NCBI RefSeq assembly: GCF_001440415.1 | Contig: NZ_LLYA01000002.1 | Span: 62,001-126,000, forward strand | Direction: 5' to 3' | DNA: 64,000 bases | Source: Bradyrhizobium retamae | Lineage (GTDB): Bacteria > Pseudomonadota > Alphaproteobacteria > Rhizobiales > Xanthobacteraceae | Shown here: positions 9,724 to 17,994 of the stretch, in pieces | How the letters are laid out: every line of letters starts with the position of its first letter | Numbering within the stretch: position 1 is the first letter of the stretch | The notes under the pieces: model-generated | The model's database searches: none | The model's input: only the letters and a program-made list of their open reading frames with translations | Told to the model about the DNA's origin: nothing | Translations under genes and position numbers: made by a program

Positions 9724-10611
9724 ATGACCCAGTTTGATGGCGAACTGTCGCCTCCCTTCGAGATCGTGGAGCCGCAGCGCTGGCGGGCACCGATCATCTT
9801 CAACTCACCCCACTCGGGCTCCGTCTACCCGTCCGAATTCCTCAACGCCTCCCGGATCGACCTCGCCACGCTGCGCCGGTCCGAGGATTCGTTCATGGAC
9901 GAATTGATCGGCGGTCTGAGCGACCAGGGCTTTCCGACGGTGCGGGTCAATTTCCCCCGCTCCTATGTCGACGTGAACCGCGAGCCCTATGAACTCGATC
10001 CGCGGATGTTCACTGGCCGTCTGCCAAGCTTTGCCAATACCCGCTCGATGCGGGTGGCCGGCGGCCTCGGCACCATCCCGCGCGTAGTCGGCGACGGGCA
10101 GGAAATCTATCGCGAGCGGCTTTCCGTCGATGACGCGCTGGGGCGGATCGAGGCGCTCTACAAGCCGTACCACCGCGCGTTGCGGCGGCTGATCAACAAG
10201 GCCCATCAGGCGTTCGGGACCGTGATTCTGGTCGATTGTCACTCGATGCCGTCGGTCGGCGTGTCCAGAGAGGAGCCACGGCGGCCCGATATCGTGATCG
10301 GCGATCGCTACGGCACCAGTTGCGCGAGCCTTTTGCCCGATGTCGTCGAGCACATCATGAACGGGCTCGGCTATTCGATCGGCCGCAACAAGCCCTATGC
10401 CGGTGGCTTCATTACCGAGCACTACGGCAACCCTGCGAGCGGCCTGCATACCGTGCAGCTCGAACTCAACCGCGCGATCTACATGGATGAGCGGCGCAGG
10501 GAGCGCAGCCCGCGCTTTGCCCAGGTGGTCACTGATTTCGCGATGCTGGCGGACGCGCTGGCACAGGTGCCGCTCGGCGACCTCGGCCCGTTCCAGGCGG
10601 CGGCGGAGTGA
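9724..10611 (+). CDS. N-formylglutamate amidohydrolase family
   Basis: 295 residues from ATG 9724 (AAGGGA upstream); ATG 9694 is a possible alternative adding 10 residues. The motifs FNSPHSGSVYP, DCHSMP and a C-terminal GGFITEHYGNP are those of the FGase family, a zinc amidohydrolase hydrolysing N-formyl-L-glutamate in histidine degradation or related formyl/amide substrates. No hut genes lie nearby, so a role outside histidine catabolism is possible. It is divergent from cpdR across a 318-bp intergenic stretch in which I see no further gene. Confidence 0.85.
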   Translation: MTQFDGELSPPFEIVEPQRWRAPIIFNSPHSGSVYPSEFLNASRIDLATLRRSEDSFMDELIGGLSDQGFPTVRVNFPRSYVDVNREPYELDPRMFTGRLPSFANTRSMRVAGGLGTIPRVVGDGQEIYRERLSVDDALGRIEALYKPYHRALRRLINKAHQAFGTVILVDCHSMPSVGVSREEPRRPDIVIGDRYGTSCASLLPDVVEHIMNGLGYSIGRNKPYAGGFITEHYGNPASGLHTVQLELNRAIYMDERRRERSPRFAQVVTDFAMLADALAQVPLGDLGPFQAAAE

Positions 10612-10616
10612 CGCTT

Positions 10617-10715
10617 CGTCATTCCGGGGCCCGCAAAGCGTGAACTATGGTGCGCAATTGCGCACCTGAGAATCTCGAGAGTCCGGATCGCCGCTACGCG
10701 ACGTCCGGAATGACG
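10617..10715. repeat. Dispersed palindromic repeat, family A, copy 1
   Basis: A unit beginning CGTCATTCCGGGG and ending CCGGAATGACG (inverted ends), with the internal palindrome GTGCGCAATTGCGCAC followed by CTGAGAATCTCGAGA. Two more copies lie at 36067-36170 and 58643-58760. All are intergenic and just after gene ends. Confidence 0.85.
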
Positions 10716-10726
10716 TGCACCCAGAA

Positions 10727-10817
10727 AGAAAAAAGGGCCGCTTGAATGAACAAGCGGCCCAAGTCTAGGGAGGAAACGCCCAAGGAGGGCAGCGATAGCG
10801 CGAGGCGCTACCGCACC
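10727..10817 (-). ncRNA. Candidate trans-acting sRNA with anti-Shine-Dalgarno loops
   Basis: Read on the minus strand: stem 1 GGTAGCGC-CTC-GCGCTATC, stem 2 GCCC-TCCTT-GGGC, a single-stranded stretch GTTTCCTCCCTAG, then a 10-bp perfect terminator stem GGGCCGCTTG/CAAGCGGCCC (10735-10760) followed by TTTTTTCTTTCT. Two CCTCC motifs, complementary to ribosome binding sites, are exposed in loop 2 and in the linker. A sigma70-like promoter lies upstream. The length is about 90 nt. This is the architecture of rhizobial sRNAs carrying anti-SD motifs; which family it belongs to, if any, is not established here. Confidence 0.65.
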
Positions 10818-10822
10818 GCAAC

Positions 10823-10851
10823 AATATGCGACCGCGCTGCACAAAAGGCAA
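10823..10851 (-). promoter_or_regulatory. Sigma70-like promoter of the sRNA candidate
   Basis: Minus strand TTGCCT (10851-10846), a 17-bp spacer, then CATATT (10828-10823). It places the transcription start near 10816, at the foot of the first stem. Confidence 0.5.
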
Positions 10852-11174
10852 GTGTTTTCGGATCTCTTTCGGTGCAAACCGGGTCAGTCCGGCGCATCGG
10901 CAACACCGACGGGCATTGCGTTTTACTCCAGTTACATCAAAGACTTATGGAAATGACCGCGTCAGTTCCGTGCTTACTGCAGTGCTGGTATGCCAAAACT
11001 CGCGACTTCGTGATGGCCGGGCTAACCAAAAATCCACGCCTGAAACGAAGCCTTTCCGAAAGCGATTCGAAAGTCTGTTCGCAATACAATGGGAATAACG
11101 TGCCGTTAGCGATGCGCGGCAGCCCGGATTGGGCTAGGCAAGAGACGGCATTTCTAATGCGGTAAGGGACAGCC

Positions 11175-11954
11175 GTGACGGTCATCGATTTTACAGCGTT
11201 TATCGGGCGCCTTGCTACCGCTTCGGGCGAGACCATCCTGCCGTTCTTCCGAACCTCACTCTCGATCGACAACAAGAGCGCCAACGATTTCGATCCGGTC
11301 ACCGAAGCCGACCGCGCCGCCGAGGCGGTCATGCGCCGCCTGATCAAGGCCAATTTCCCCCAGCACGGCATCGTCGGCGAGGAATTCGGCAACGAGCGCG
11401 AGGATGCCGACTATGTCTGGGTGCTCGATCCGATCGACGGCACCAAATCCTTCATCGCGGGATTTCCGATCTGGGGCACCCTGATCGCGCTGCTGCACAA
11501 GGGCACGCCGGTGTTCGGCATGATGCACCAGCCCTATATCGGCGAGCGCTTTTCCGGCGATAGCGGCTCGGCGCATTATTCCGGGCCGTCGGGCGAGCGC
11601 CGGCTGACGGTGCGCCGCTGCGCATCGCTGAAGGAGGCGACCTCCTTCACCACCAGTCCGCTGCTGATGAACGCCGCCGACCGCGAGATCTTCGGCCGGG
11701 TCGAACATGCAGTGAAGCTGTCGCGCTATGGCGGCGACTGCTATTCCTACTGCATGCTGGCGGCCGGCCATCTCGACCTCGTGGTCGAGACCGAACTCAA
11801 GCCCTATGACATCGCGGCATTGATCCCGATCGTCACCGGAGCCGGCGGTGTCGTCACCAATTGGGAGGGCGGACCCGCCCAGCGCGGCGGCCGCATCGTC
11901 GCCGCCGGCGATGCCCGGGTCCACGAGGCCACGCTGAAGTTGCTGAATGGCTAG
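11175..11954 (+). CDS. hisN: Inositol-monophosphatase family phosphatase, histidinol-phosphatase (HisN) type
   Basis: 259 residues, GTG start at 11175. IMPase-fold metal ligands are visible: E69/E70 in VGEEFG, D85-P-I-D88-G-T in LDPIDGTKSF, and the Asp of GGDC near residue 195. The sequence pattern (TEADRAAE, FIAGFPIWGTLIAL) is that of the HisN-type histidinol-phosphate phosphatase, which completes histidine synthesis in many alphaproteobacteria; other IMPase substrates remain possible. The hydrolase gene at 11977 follows 22 bp later in the same direction, so they may be co-transcribed. Confidence 0.82.
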   Translation: MTVIDFTAFIGRLATASGETILPFFRTSLSIDNKSANDFDPVTEADRAAEAVMRRLIKANFPQHGIVGEEFGNEREDADYVWVLDPIDGTKSFIAGFPIWGTLIALLHKGTPVFGMMHQPYIGERFSGDSGSAHYSGPSGERRLTVRRCASLKEATSFTTSPLLMNAADREIFGRVEHAVKLSRYGGDCYSYCMLAAGHLDLVVETELKPYDIAALIPIVTGAGGVVTNWEGGPAQRGGRIVAAGDARVHEATLKLLNG

Positions 11955-11976
11955 GAGCACAGGACCCTAGAGCCCG

Positions 11977-12504
11977 ATGGACGCATTGATCGTTGTCGAT
12001 ATGCAGGTCGGGCTTCTCAATGGGAAACCGAAGCACGATCTGAGCGGCATCATCGAGCGCATCAACCGGCTCGCCGCCAGCATCCGCGAACGTTCAGGCC
12101 TGGTGATCTTCGTACAGCATTGCAGTGGCGCGGAAGACGATTTCGTGCCGGGCACGTCGGGCTGGGCGCTTCTGCCGGAGTTGAATCGCGCGGCTGCCGA
12201 CATCGTCATTCGCAAGACCCTGAACGATCCCTTCGCCGAGACCGATCTCGCCGCGCGCCTGAAGGAAATCGCGCCCGACCGGATCCTCATCACGGGGTGG
12301 GCAACCGATCTTTGCGTCGATGCAACGGTCCGATCGGCCGTTTCGAACCATTACGACGTTGTGGTGGTGACCGACGGCCACACTGTGAACGACCGGCCCC
12401 ATCTCGACGCGGCGAGCGTCATTCGTCACCACAACTGGGTCTGGAGCCACTTGATCACGCAGCGATCAGTCAGGCTCGCACGTACGGACGAACTGCTGCT
12501 TTGA
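11977..12504 (+). CDS. Isochorismatase-family cysteine hydrolase
   Basis: 175 residues. The catalytic triad of the family is visible: D8 (IVVDMQ), K80 (RKTLNDPF) and C113 (WATDLCVDATVRSA). The family includes isochorismatases, nicotinamidases and N-carbamoyl amidases; the substrate is not predictable. Its TGA stop at 12502-12504 is followed in the same frame by an uninterrupted 59-codon stretch that is the tail of an unrelated solute-binding protein (separate entry), so a deletion endpoint lies at or close to this gene's 3' end. Confidence 0.85.
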   Translation: MDALIVVDMQVGLLNGKPKHDLSGIIERINRLAASIRERSGLVIFVQHCSGAEDDFVPGTSGWALLPELNRAAADIVIRKTLNDPFAETDLAARLKEIAPDRILITGWATDLCVDATVRSAVSNHYDVVVVTDGHTVNDRPHLDAASVIRHHNWVWSHLITQRSVRLARTDELLL

Positions 12505-12510
12505 TCCACC

Positions 12511-12684
12511 CTGAACCGCGTCGCCAACGAGGCGATGAACGATCCGCAGGTGAAGCAGAAGCTTGCAGATCAAGGCCTGACGGTCGCCGGCAACACGCCG
12601 GGGCATTTTCGCGACTACATCGGAACCGAGGCCCAAAGGTGGGCGCGCGTCATCAAGGCTGCCGGCCTCGCCACCGGCAAGTAA
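12511..12684 (+). pseudogene. C-terminal remnant of a Bug-family (TTT) solute-binding protein
   Basis: 57 codons without a start, ending at TAA 12682-12684. The pattern LNRVANEAMNDPQVKQKL, then QGLTVAGNTPGHFRDYI, then RWARVIKAAGL is the hallmark C-terminus of tripartite tricarboxylate transporter periplasmic binding proteins (about 320 residues when complete). The other 80% of the gene is absent. It is in frame with the preceding isochorismatase gene, separated by its stop codon only. Confidence 0.75.
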
Positions 12685-12729
12685 CGCCGGGCTTCCCCAG
12701 ACCGTCAGCATTCGCGCTCCCTCGCATGT

Positions 12730-13623
12730 TCAACGTGGCGCAGATTTGCGCAAGTGCTCGGCTAATTGCTGCGCGGGCTTGGGCAGCGCCCGAAAGCTCC
12801 GCGCGCAGATCACGAGCCGCCGGTTGGCCCAGGAGTCCCGGATCCTGATGACATTGATCTTCATCGACCGCGCGCATCGCTTTGCCGCGACTTCAGGCAT
12901 CAGGCCAATCCCGATGCCGGCGGCGACCATCTGGCCAATCGCATCGAAACTGTTCAGCCGCGCACGAAAGCGCAGCCGCGCGCCGAGACGCGCCGCGTGT
13001 CCGCTGACATGGGCGTGCAGCGCGATCGAACTGATCAAGCCGACGAAATCGCGCTCCACTATTTCGGCGAAATCGACCTGCCGCCGATTAGCCAGTTCGT
13101 CGTTCCGCGCGGCAACCAGCACCAGCCGATCCTCGCTGAACGGCATCCGCTCGATATTGTCTGCAAGCGCGTGTTCGGCGGCAAGCCCGAGATCGGCGGC
13201 ACCGATGACAATGGCGCGTGCAATGTCGCTGCTTTCGCGTTCCTCGACGTCGATCGAAATGTGAGGATGTGCGGCCAGAAAGGCAGCCAACGTCTTCGGC
13301 AGATATTCCGAAAGCCCCGACGTGTTGGCGACGAAACGGACGGTGGCTTTCATACCGCGGGCAAAGTCGGCGAGATCGCCACGCATGGTCTCGATGTTGT
13401 GGAGCACGATCCTGGCATGGTCGAGCAGGCTTTCGCCGGCCGGCGTCAACTCGACGCCGCGGCGGCCGCGCCTCAGCAGCAAAACACCGAGCGCCTCTTC
13501 CAGCCCCTTGATCCGCTCACTCGCCGACGCCAACGCGAGATGGACCCGGTGCGCGCCATTGGTGATGCTGCGGGTCTCGGCGACCGCGATGAAGAGCTGA
13601 AGATCGACCAGGTCGAAACGCAT
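12730..13623 (-). CDS. LysR-family transcriptional regulator
   Basis: 297 residues from the ATG at 13623; a longer frame would translate a dispersed repeat and is rejected. Residues 1-60 form the winged HTH (LQLFIAVAETRSITNGAHRV, then ASERIKGLEEALG), then a linker helix and a two-lobe effector-binding domain. It is divergent from the TSUP permease gene at 13806, the classical arrangement in which a LysR protein controls its neighbour. A family-B repeat lies between them. The effector is unknown. Confidence 0.9.
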   Translation of the reverse strand: MRFDLVDLQLFIAVAETRSITNGAHRVHLALASASERIKGLEEALGVLLLRRGRRGVELTPAGESLLDHARIVLHNIETMRGDLADFARGMKATVRFVANTSGLSEYLPKTLAAFLAAHPHISIDVEERESSDIARAIVIGAADLGLAAEHALADNIERMPFSEDRLVLVAARNDELANRRQVDFAEIVERDFVGLISSIALHAHVSGHAARLGARLRFRARLNSFDAIGQMVAAGIGIGLMPEVAAKRCARSMKINVIRIRDSWANRRLVICARSFRALPKPAQQLAEHLRKSAPR

Positions 13624-13642
13624 GGGGATTCCTTGTAGAGCT

Positions 13643-13720
13643 GTCATTGCGAGCGAAGCAATCCACTTCTCCGCACGCGGAAGCATGGATTGCTTCGTCG
13701 CTATCGCTCCTCGCAACGAC
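13643..13720. repeat. Dispersed palindromic repeat, family B, copy 1
   Basis: GTCATTGCGAGCGAAGCAAT at one end and GGATTGCTTCGTCG with TCGCAACGAC at the other form a long imperfect hairpin. Other copies lie at 26719-26803 and 31381-31492. This copy sits in the lysR/TSUP promoter interval. Confidence 0.85.
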
Positions 13721-13805
13721 GGGCCAGACAGCATTCGCTTTTCCCGAAGGCTGTCTCCGTAATCTCCAGATTGTGCCTGATACGCCGATAGGTCAATGTC
13801 CGCCC

Positions 13806-14558
13806 ATGTTCGATTCCATGCTCATTCTCATCGCCGCGGCCTTCCTGCTGGCCGGTTTCATCAAGGGCGTGATCGGGCTCGGCCTGCCGACGGTCTCGAT
13901 GGGCCTGCTCGCGGTGACGATGCCGCCGGCGCAGGCGATTGCGATCGTGATCGTGCCGGCGATCGTCACCAACATCTGGCAAACCTTCGGCGGCCCGTAT
14001 TTGCGCGACATCATGCGGCGGCTGTGGCCGCTGATGGCCGGCACCGTCGCCGGCATCTGGCTGAACGCAGGACTTTTGACCGGCCCCTACGCGCCCTATG
14101 GCACCGTCGTTCTCGGCACGCTGCTGGTGATCTACGCGATTCTCGGTCTCAGCAAGCTCCACTTCAAGGTCGCACGCCGCGACGAGAAATGGATCGGCGG
14201 CATCGTCGGCCTGATCACCGGCGTGGTGTCGGCCGCGACCGGCGTTCAGGTGATCCCGTCGATGCCTTATATGCAGGCGATCGGGATGGAGAAGGACGAG
14301 CTGGTGCAGGCGCTCGGCGTGTTCTTTACCGTCGCCACGGTGGCGCTCGCCTTCAATCTCACCACCGCGGGCTTGCTGACCGCGGCAACCGCGCTGCCCG
14401 GCGCAGTCGCGATGGTGGCGTCGTTTGCCGGCATGTTCATTGGACAGGCGGTGCGGAATCGCATGCAGCCGGACGTGTTCCGCCGCTGGTTCCTGATCGC
14501 GATGATCTTGCTCGGCCTCTATCTCGCCGGCAGCGCCTTCGTGAAAATCCACGGCTGA
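13806..14558 (+). CDS. TSUP-family membrane permease (TauE/SafE)
   Basis: 250 residues from ATG 13806; upstream in-frame starts fall in the repeat. About eight hydrophobic segments are arranged as two repeats, each beginning with a GxxxGxxGxG-type motif (KGVIGLGLPTVS near residue 19 and the GVVSAATGVQ block in the second half). TSUP proteins move sulfite, sulfoacetate or small organic anions across the inner membrane. It is likely controlled by the divergent LysR regulator. The substrate cannot be assigned. Confidence 0.85.
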   Translation: MFDSMLILIAAAFLLAGFIKGVIGLGLPTVSMGLLAVTMPPAQAIAIVIVPAIVTNIWQTFGGPYLRDIMRRLWPLMAGTVAGIWLNAGLLTGPYAPYGTVVLGTLLVIYAILGLSKLHFKVARRDEKWIGGIVGLITGVVSAATGVQVIPSMPYMQAIGMEKDELVQALGVFFTVATVALAFNLTTAGLLTAATALPGAVAMVASFAGMFIGQAVRNRMQPDVFRRWFLIAMILLGLYLAGSAFVKIHG

Positions 14559-14562
14559 AGCA

Positions 14563-15156
14563 TCAGCGCGCCTCCAGCATCGCCACGCGGATACCGAGAT
14601 AGACGAACAGCCCGCCGAGTGCGCGGTTGATCCACGCCACCGCGCCGGCCGATTGCCGGATACGGCCCGCGGCCCGGGCAGCGAAGCCGGCGATGCAAAA
14701 GCACCACAACGTGCCGCTGGTGATGAAGATCAGGCCGAGTACCAGGAACGCCAGGGTCTTGTGGGCAGACTCCGCCGCCACGAACTGCGGCAGGAACGCC
14801 AGAAAGAACAGCGCCACCTTCGGATTGAGCACGTTGGTCAGGGCGCCCTGCCAGAACACGCGGGCAAGCGATGTCTCGCTGCCTGCCACGGCAGTCTCCG
14901 CCAGCGGGCGCGAACGCGACAGCAGCATCTGGACACCCGTAAACAGCAGGTAGGCGGCGCCGACCCATTTCAGGACCGCAAAGGCCGCGGACGACGCCAT
15001 CAACAGCGCCGACAGGCCGATGGCGGCGCCGAACACGTGAACGAGGCAACCGACACTGATCCCGGTCGCCGCCGCCGCTCCGCCGCGCCATCCGAACTGG
15101 ATGCTGCGACCGATAATGTAGGCCGTGTCCGGCCCCGGGGTGATATTGAGCAGCAG
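14563..15156 (-). pseudogene. RhtB/LysE-family exporter, 5'-truncated
   Basis: Homology to RhtB exporters begins at LLLNITPGPDTAYIIGRS (codons from 15156) and runs through LNPKVALFFLAFLPQF to the end at 14563. The first 10-15 residues and any start codon are missing: no ATG, GTG or TTG occurs in frame between 15156 and the next upstream stop, where the frame runs opposite the cyclase gene. The first available start is GTG 15036, which would lack the conserved first helix. The break coincides with the beginning of the divergent cyclase gene at 15174. Use of a CTG start at 15156 cannot be excluded. Confidence 0.6.
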
Positions 15157-15173
15157 GGGATTATAGTAGGGAT

Positions 15174-16988
15174 ATGGAAAGACGCCTGGCAGCCATCGTC
15201 TGCGCTGACGTCGCCGGCTACTCCCGAATGATGGGAGCCGACGAGGCGGGGACGCATGCCACGTTCAAGGCCCATCGAAGCGCGATCTATCCGATCATCC
15301 TCAATCATGGCGGCCGCCTGGTGAAGAACACCGGCGACGGCTTCCTCCTGGAATTTCCCTCTATCGTCGGCGCCATCGAGGCTGCGGTCGCGATGCAGAT
15401 GGTAATGGCGGAACGTAACGAGCACCTGCCCGCCGATCGCGCCATGCAGTTTCGCATGGGCATCCACATGGGCGACGTGATGGCCGACGAGGACGAGGTG
15501 TTCGGCGACGACGTCAATATCGCGGTGCGCCTCGAATCGGTCGCCGCCCCCGGCGGCGTGGCGGTTTCGGGCAAGGCCTGTCATGAAGCGGGCAAGCGCC
15601 TCAGCGTCACATTCATCGACGCCGGTCCCTACCGGTTCAAGAACATCGAGGAGCCGATCCATGTCTGGACCTGGCAGCCCGGGGGGGCCGATGCCGTCGG
15701 CCCGGCACCCAAGGCCGCGTCCGAGACATCGGCTACCAACCTGCCTGCCCAATATCGCACCGCGATCGTGGGCGTGCTGCCGTTCACGAACTTGAGCGAA
15801 AGCGCGGACGAGTATTTTTCCGACGGGCTGACCGAGGACCTTATCCACGCGTTATCACTGCAATCGTTCTATCGGGTACTCAGCCGCAACTCGACGTTCT
15901 CGTTCAAGGGCAAGAATGTGAGCACGCGCCTGATCGCGCGCGAGATCGATGCCACCTACCTGATCCAGGGCTCGGTGCGCCGCGCCGCCAACAAGATCCG
16001 CGTCACCGCCGACTTGATCGCGCCCGAAACCGGCGAGCAATTATGGACTGGCCGGTTCGACCGCGACATGGGCGACCTGTTCGCGATGCAGGACGAGCTC
16101 ACCACCAGCCTGTCGGCGGCGATCGCGGCCGAAATCTACAGGGCGGAAGCCTCCGCCCCACCCCGCTCCTCTTCGAACGACATCACCGCCTGGGATCGCT
16201 TCCTCAAGGGGCTGTCCTACTACTACCTGCACACCAAGGCGGATTACGAAACCTCGATCAGCCTGTTCAAGGAAGCCATCGCGCTCGATCCGACGCTGTC
16301 GATCGCGCGCGCCTATCTCGCCACCATCCAGATCCAGGGCATTCAGTTCGGATGGATCAAGAGCACGCGCGAATTGTGGGACTCCGCGATGTGTCTCGCG
16401 GAGAGCAGCGTCCGGCTCGATCCCCGTTCGTCTTTCGCGTTTCAGATTCTGGCCTATCTGCACGCAGTGGAAGGACACTACGAAGCGGCAATGGATGCCG
16501 CAAAGCGCGCAGTCGGGCTCAATCCGTACGACATGGGTGCCCGCGGCGTGCTCGGCTTTTGTCATCTGATGAGTGGCGAACACCGGCGAGCCATCGAACT
16601 GTTTACGATGGCAGCCCAGCAAGGCAACAACGACCCTCGATATCAGTGGGCCGCCGTTAACGCGTTCAGCCATTACCTGCTCGGGCAATACGACGCTTCG
16701 CTGTCCTGGTCGCGCGAAGAGCTTTATGTCAATCCCAATCATCTACAGGCTCTGGCGATACGGGCGGCAGCGCTCGCGCAGTTGGGACGAACGGCGGAAG
16801 CCGAGAACGCGGCCAAGGTGCTGCTGAGCAACTATCCAAACCTGACCGTCGACCGGTACTTGCGGAATTTTCATTGGAAGTCGGCGTCCGACATCGCCCA
16901 TTTTCGCGACGGCCTCGTGAAGGCCGGCATCCCCTTCAGCAGATTGACCGTCGTCGACTCCGCTCCGAAGCTCGCCGCGGATTCCTGA
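15174..16988 (+). CDS. Soluble class III nucleotide cyclase with TolB-like and TPR domains (paralogue 2)
   Basis: 604 residues, same architecture as 6951-8714. The cyclase domain (about 1-170) has CADVAGYSRMM, LVKNTGDGFLLEF, HMGDV and DVNIAVRLE, so metal Asp, Lys, Asn and Arg positions are kept. The TolB-like domain starts at IVGVLPFTNLSE and the TPR part follows KAIDxxP-like repeats (EAIALDPTLSIARA). No signal peptide. The ATG lies 18 bp from the broken end of the RhtB remnant. Role as an adenylate cyclase is inferred from the Lys in the substrate site. Confidence 0.9.
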   Translation: MERRLAAIVCADVAGYSRMMGADEAGTHATFKAHRSAIYPIILNHGGRLVKNTGDGFLLEFPSIVGAIEAAVAMQMVMAERNEHLPADRAMQFRMGIHMGDVMADEDEVFGDDVNIAVRLESVAAPGGVAVSGKACHEAGKRLSVTFIDAGPYRFKNIEEPIHVWTWQPGGADAVGPAPKAASETSATNLPAQYRTAIVGVLPFTNLSESADEYFSDGLTEDLIHALSLQSFYRVLSRNSTFSFKGKNVSTRLIAREIDATYLIQGSVRRAANKIRVTADLIAPETGEQLWTGRFDRDMGDLFAMQDELTTSLSAAIAAEIYRAEASAPPRSSSNDITAWDRFLKGLSYYYLHTKADYETSISLFKEAIALDPTLSIARAYLATIQIQGIQFGWIKSTRELWDSAMCLAESSVRLDPRSSFAFQILAYLHAVEGHYEAAMDAAKRAVGLNPYDMGARGVLGFCHLMSGEHRRAIELFTMAAQQGNNDPRYQWAAVNAFSHYLLGQYDASLSWSREELYVNPNHLQALAIRAAALAQLGRTAEAENAAKVLLSNYPNLTVDRYLRNFHWKSASDIAHFRDGLVKAGIPFSRLTVVDSAPKLAADS

Positions 16989-17141
16989 GCGTGTAAGCCT
17001 ATCGGTTGACACGGCGTCGAATTCCGCCAAACTTACCTACACCCTGACGTAGCGCGCCGCCGAATTCCATTTTCAGAACCGTCATCCCCTCCACGTCGGG
17101 AACGGCCATTTTCATATTCGGCGCCTTTGAGGATTGGAGCC

Positions 17142-17813
17142 ATGTCGGACCAACGCATTGCCACCGCCCCGGGCGCTGCGCCCGCCGGGCAGTTACCAGT
17201 TTCGCCCAACAATCCCTGCCCGTTTTTGCGCGCATTGGTCGCCAACGGCTATGTCAGCGGCCACCTCGTGCCGCTCTCGCAACTGTCAGAAATAATCGGC
17301 TTCGCAACCGGCGAAATGGGCTCAGAGCAAAAGAAGGTGCGACGGAAAGCCTGGATGGTCGCCGTCATTGCCAACGGCCTCGGGCCGCTGCGCGTATTCA
17401 AGAGCGCAACGTCTGGCGCCGTGCTCGACGAGCTGCGCAACGGCCCGCTCGACAAACATGGCGGCGGTTCACGCATTCTCGATGCCGAAGCGAGGGTTCA
17501 TGAAGAGCAGATCGACCGGCTCGCCAGCTTCGGCAAGGACTGCAAAGATCCTTCAGGGGGCATCGAACTCGGGCTGACGGCGAAGGAGATCGACACCTTT
17601 ATGGCGGCCAATATCAAGCGCGACGGCGATGCAGCGCGCTGGTACTATCCCATCCTGATGAAGGGGGAATGGCCGGTCCTATTGAAAATCCTCGGCAAGG
17701 GCGAAGGCGAGGCGCGCTACCTCAGCATCGCCGAGGTCAGGACGCTGTTCGTCGAGCGGCGGCTGCCCGAGCGGATCACGTCACGACTACCGAAGCCTGC
17801 TGCCAAGATCTGA
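17142..17813 (+). CDS. Unknown protein, 223 aa, with an N-terminal PCP motif
   Basis: ATG 17142 with GAGGATTGGAG upstream. Near residue 27 is NNPCPFLRALVANGY, which resembles the Pro-Cys-Pro haem-thiolate motif of the chloroperoxidase/peroxygenase family (Peroxidase_2), but I cannot see the downstream catalytic Glu-His-Asp pattern with confidence. The remainder contains HGGGSRILDAEARVHEEQID and a Lys-rich C-terminal third. No signal peptide or membrane segment. It stands alone. Treat function as unknown. Confidence 0.7.
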   Translation: MSDQRIATAPGAAPAGQLPVSPNNPCPFLRALVANGYVSGHLVPLSQLSEIIGFATGEMGSEQKKVRRKAWMVAVIANGLGPLRVFKSATSGAVLDELRNGPLDKHGGGSRILDAEARVHEEQIDRLASFGKDCKDPSGGIELGLTAKEIDTFMAANIKRDGDAARWYYPILMKGEWPVLLKILGKGEGEARYLSIAEVRTLFVERRLPERITSRLPKPAAKI

Positions 17814-17820
17814 GCGCTCG

Positions 17821-17975
17821 TGTCCGGACGCGGCGCAGCGTGTAAGTCTGCTCCGCAGAGCCGGGACCTACTGCGGCAATGGACCCTGGATCAGCAGCGC
17901 ACCACGCCAAATGCCATAGCGCGTCAAAGACGCGCGTGAACGCGCTTAAGGCGCTGCGCAGCATCCGGGGAACGC
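17821..17975. repeat. Probable repeat-derived intergenic sequence
   Basis: GC-rich sequence with GCGCAGCGTGTAAG, CAGAGCCGGGACC and GTCAAAGACGCGCGTGAACG blocks, of a kind found between genes in Bradyrhizobium chromosomes. No second copy is seen in this window, so the call rests on resemblance only. Confidence 0.3.
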
Positions 17976-17994
17976 GAGCGGATACGAAAGGCAA

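Noticed and set aside
10746..11165. 139-codon frame across the sRNA region
   Set aside because: Lacks coding character, overlaps structured RNA and promoter elements on the other strand, and has no ribosome site.
12766..13638. 290-codon frame on the plus strand
   Set aside because: Antisense to the LysR regulator, no homology.
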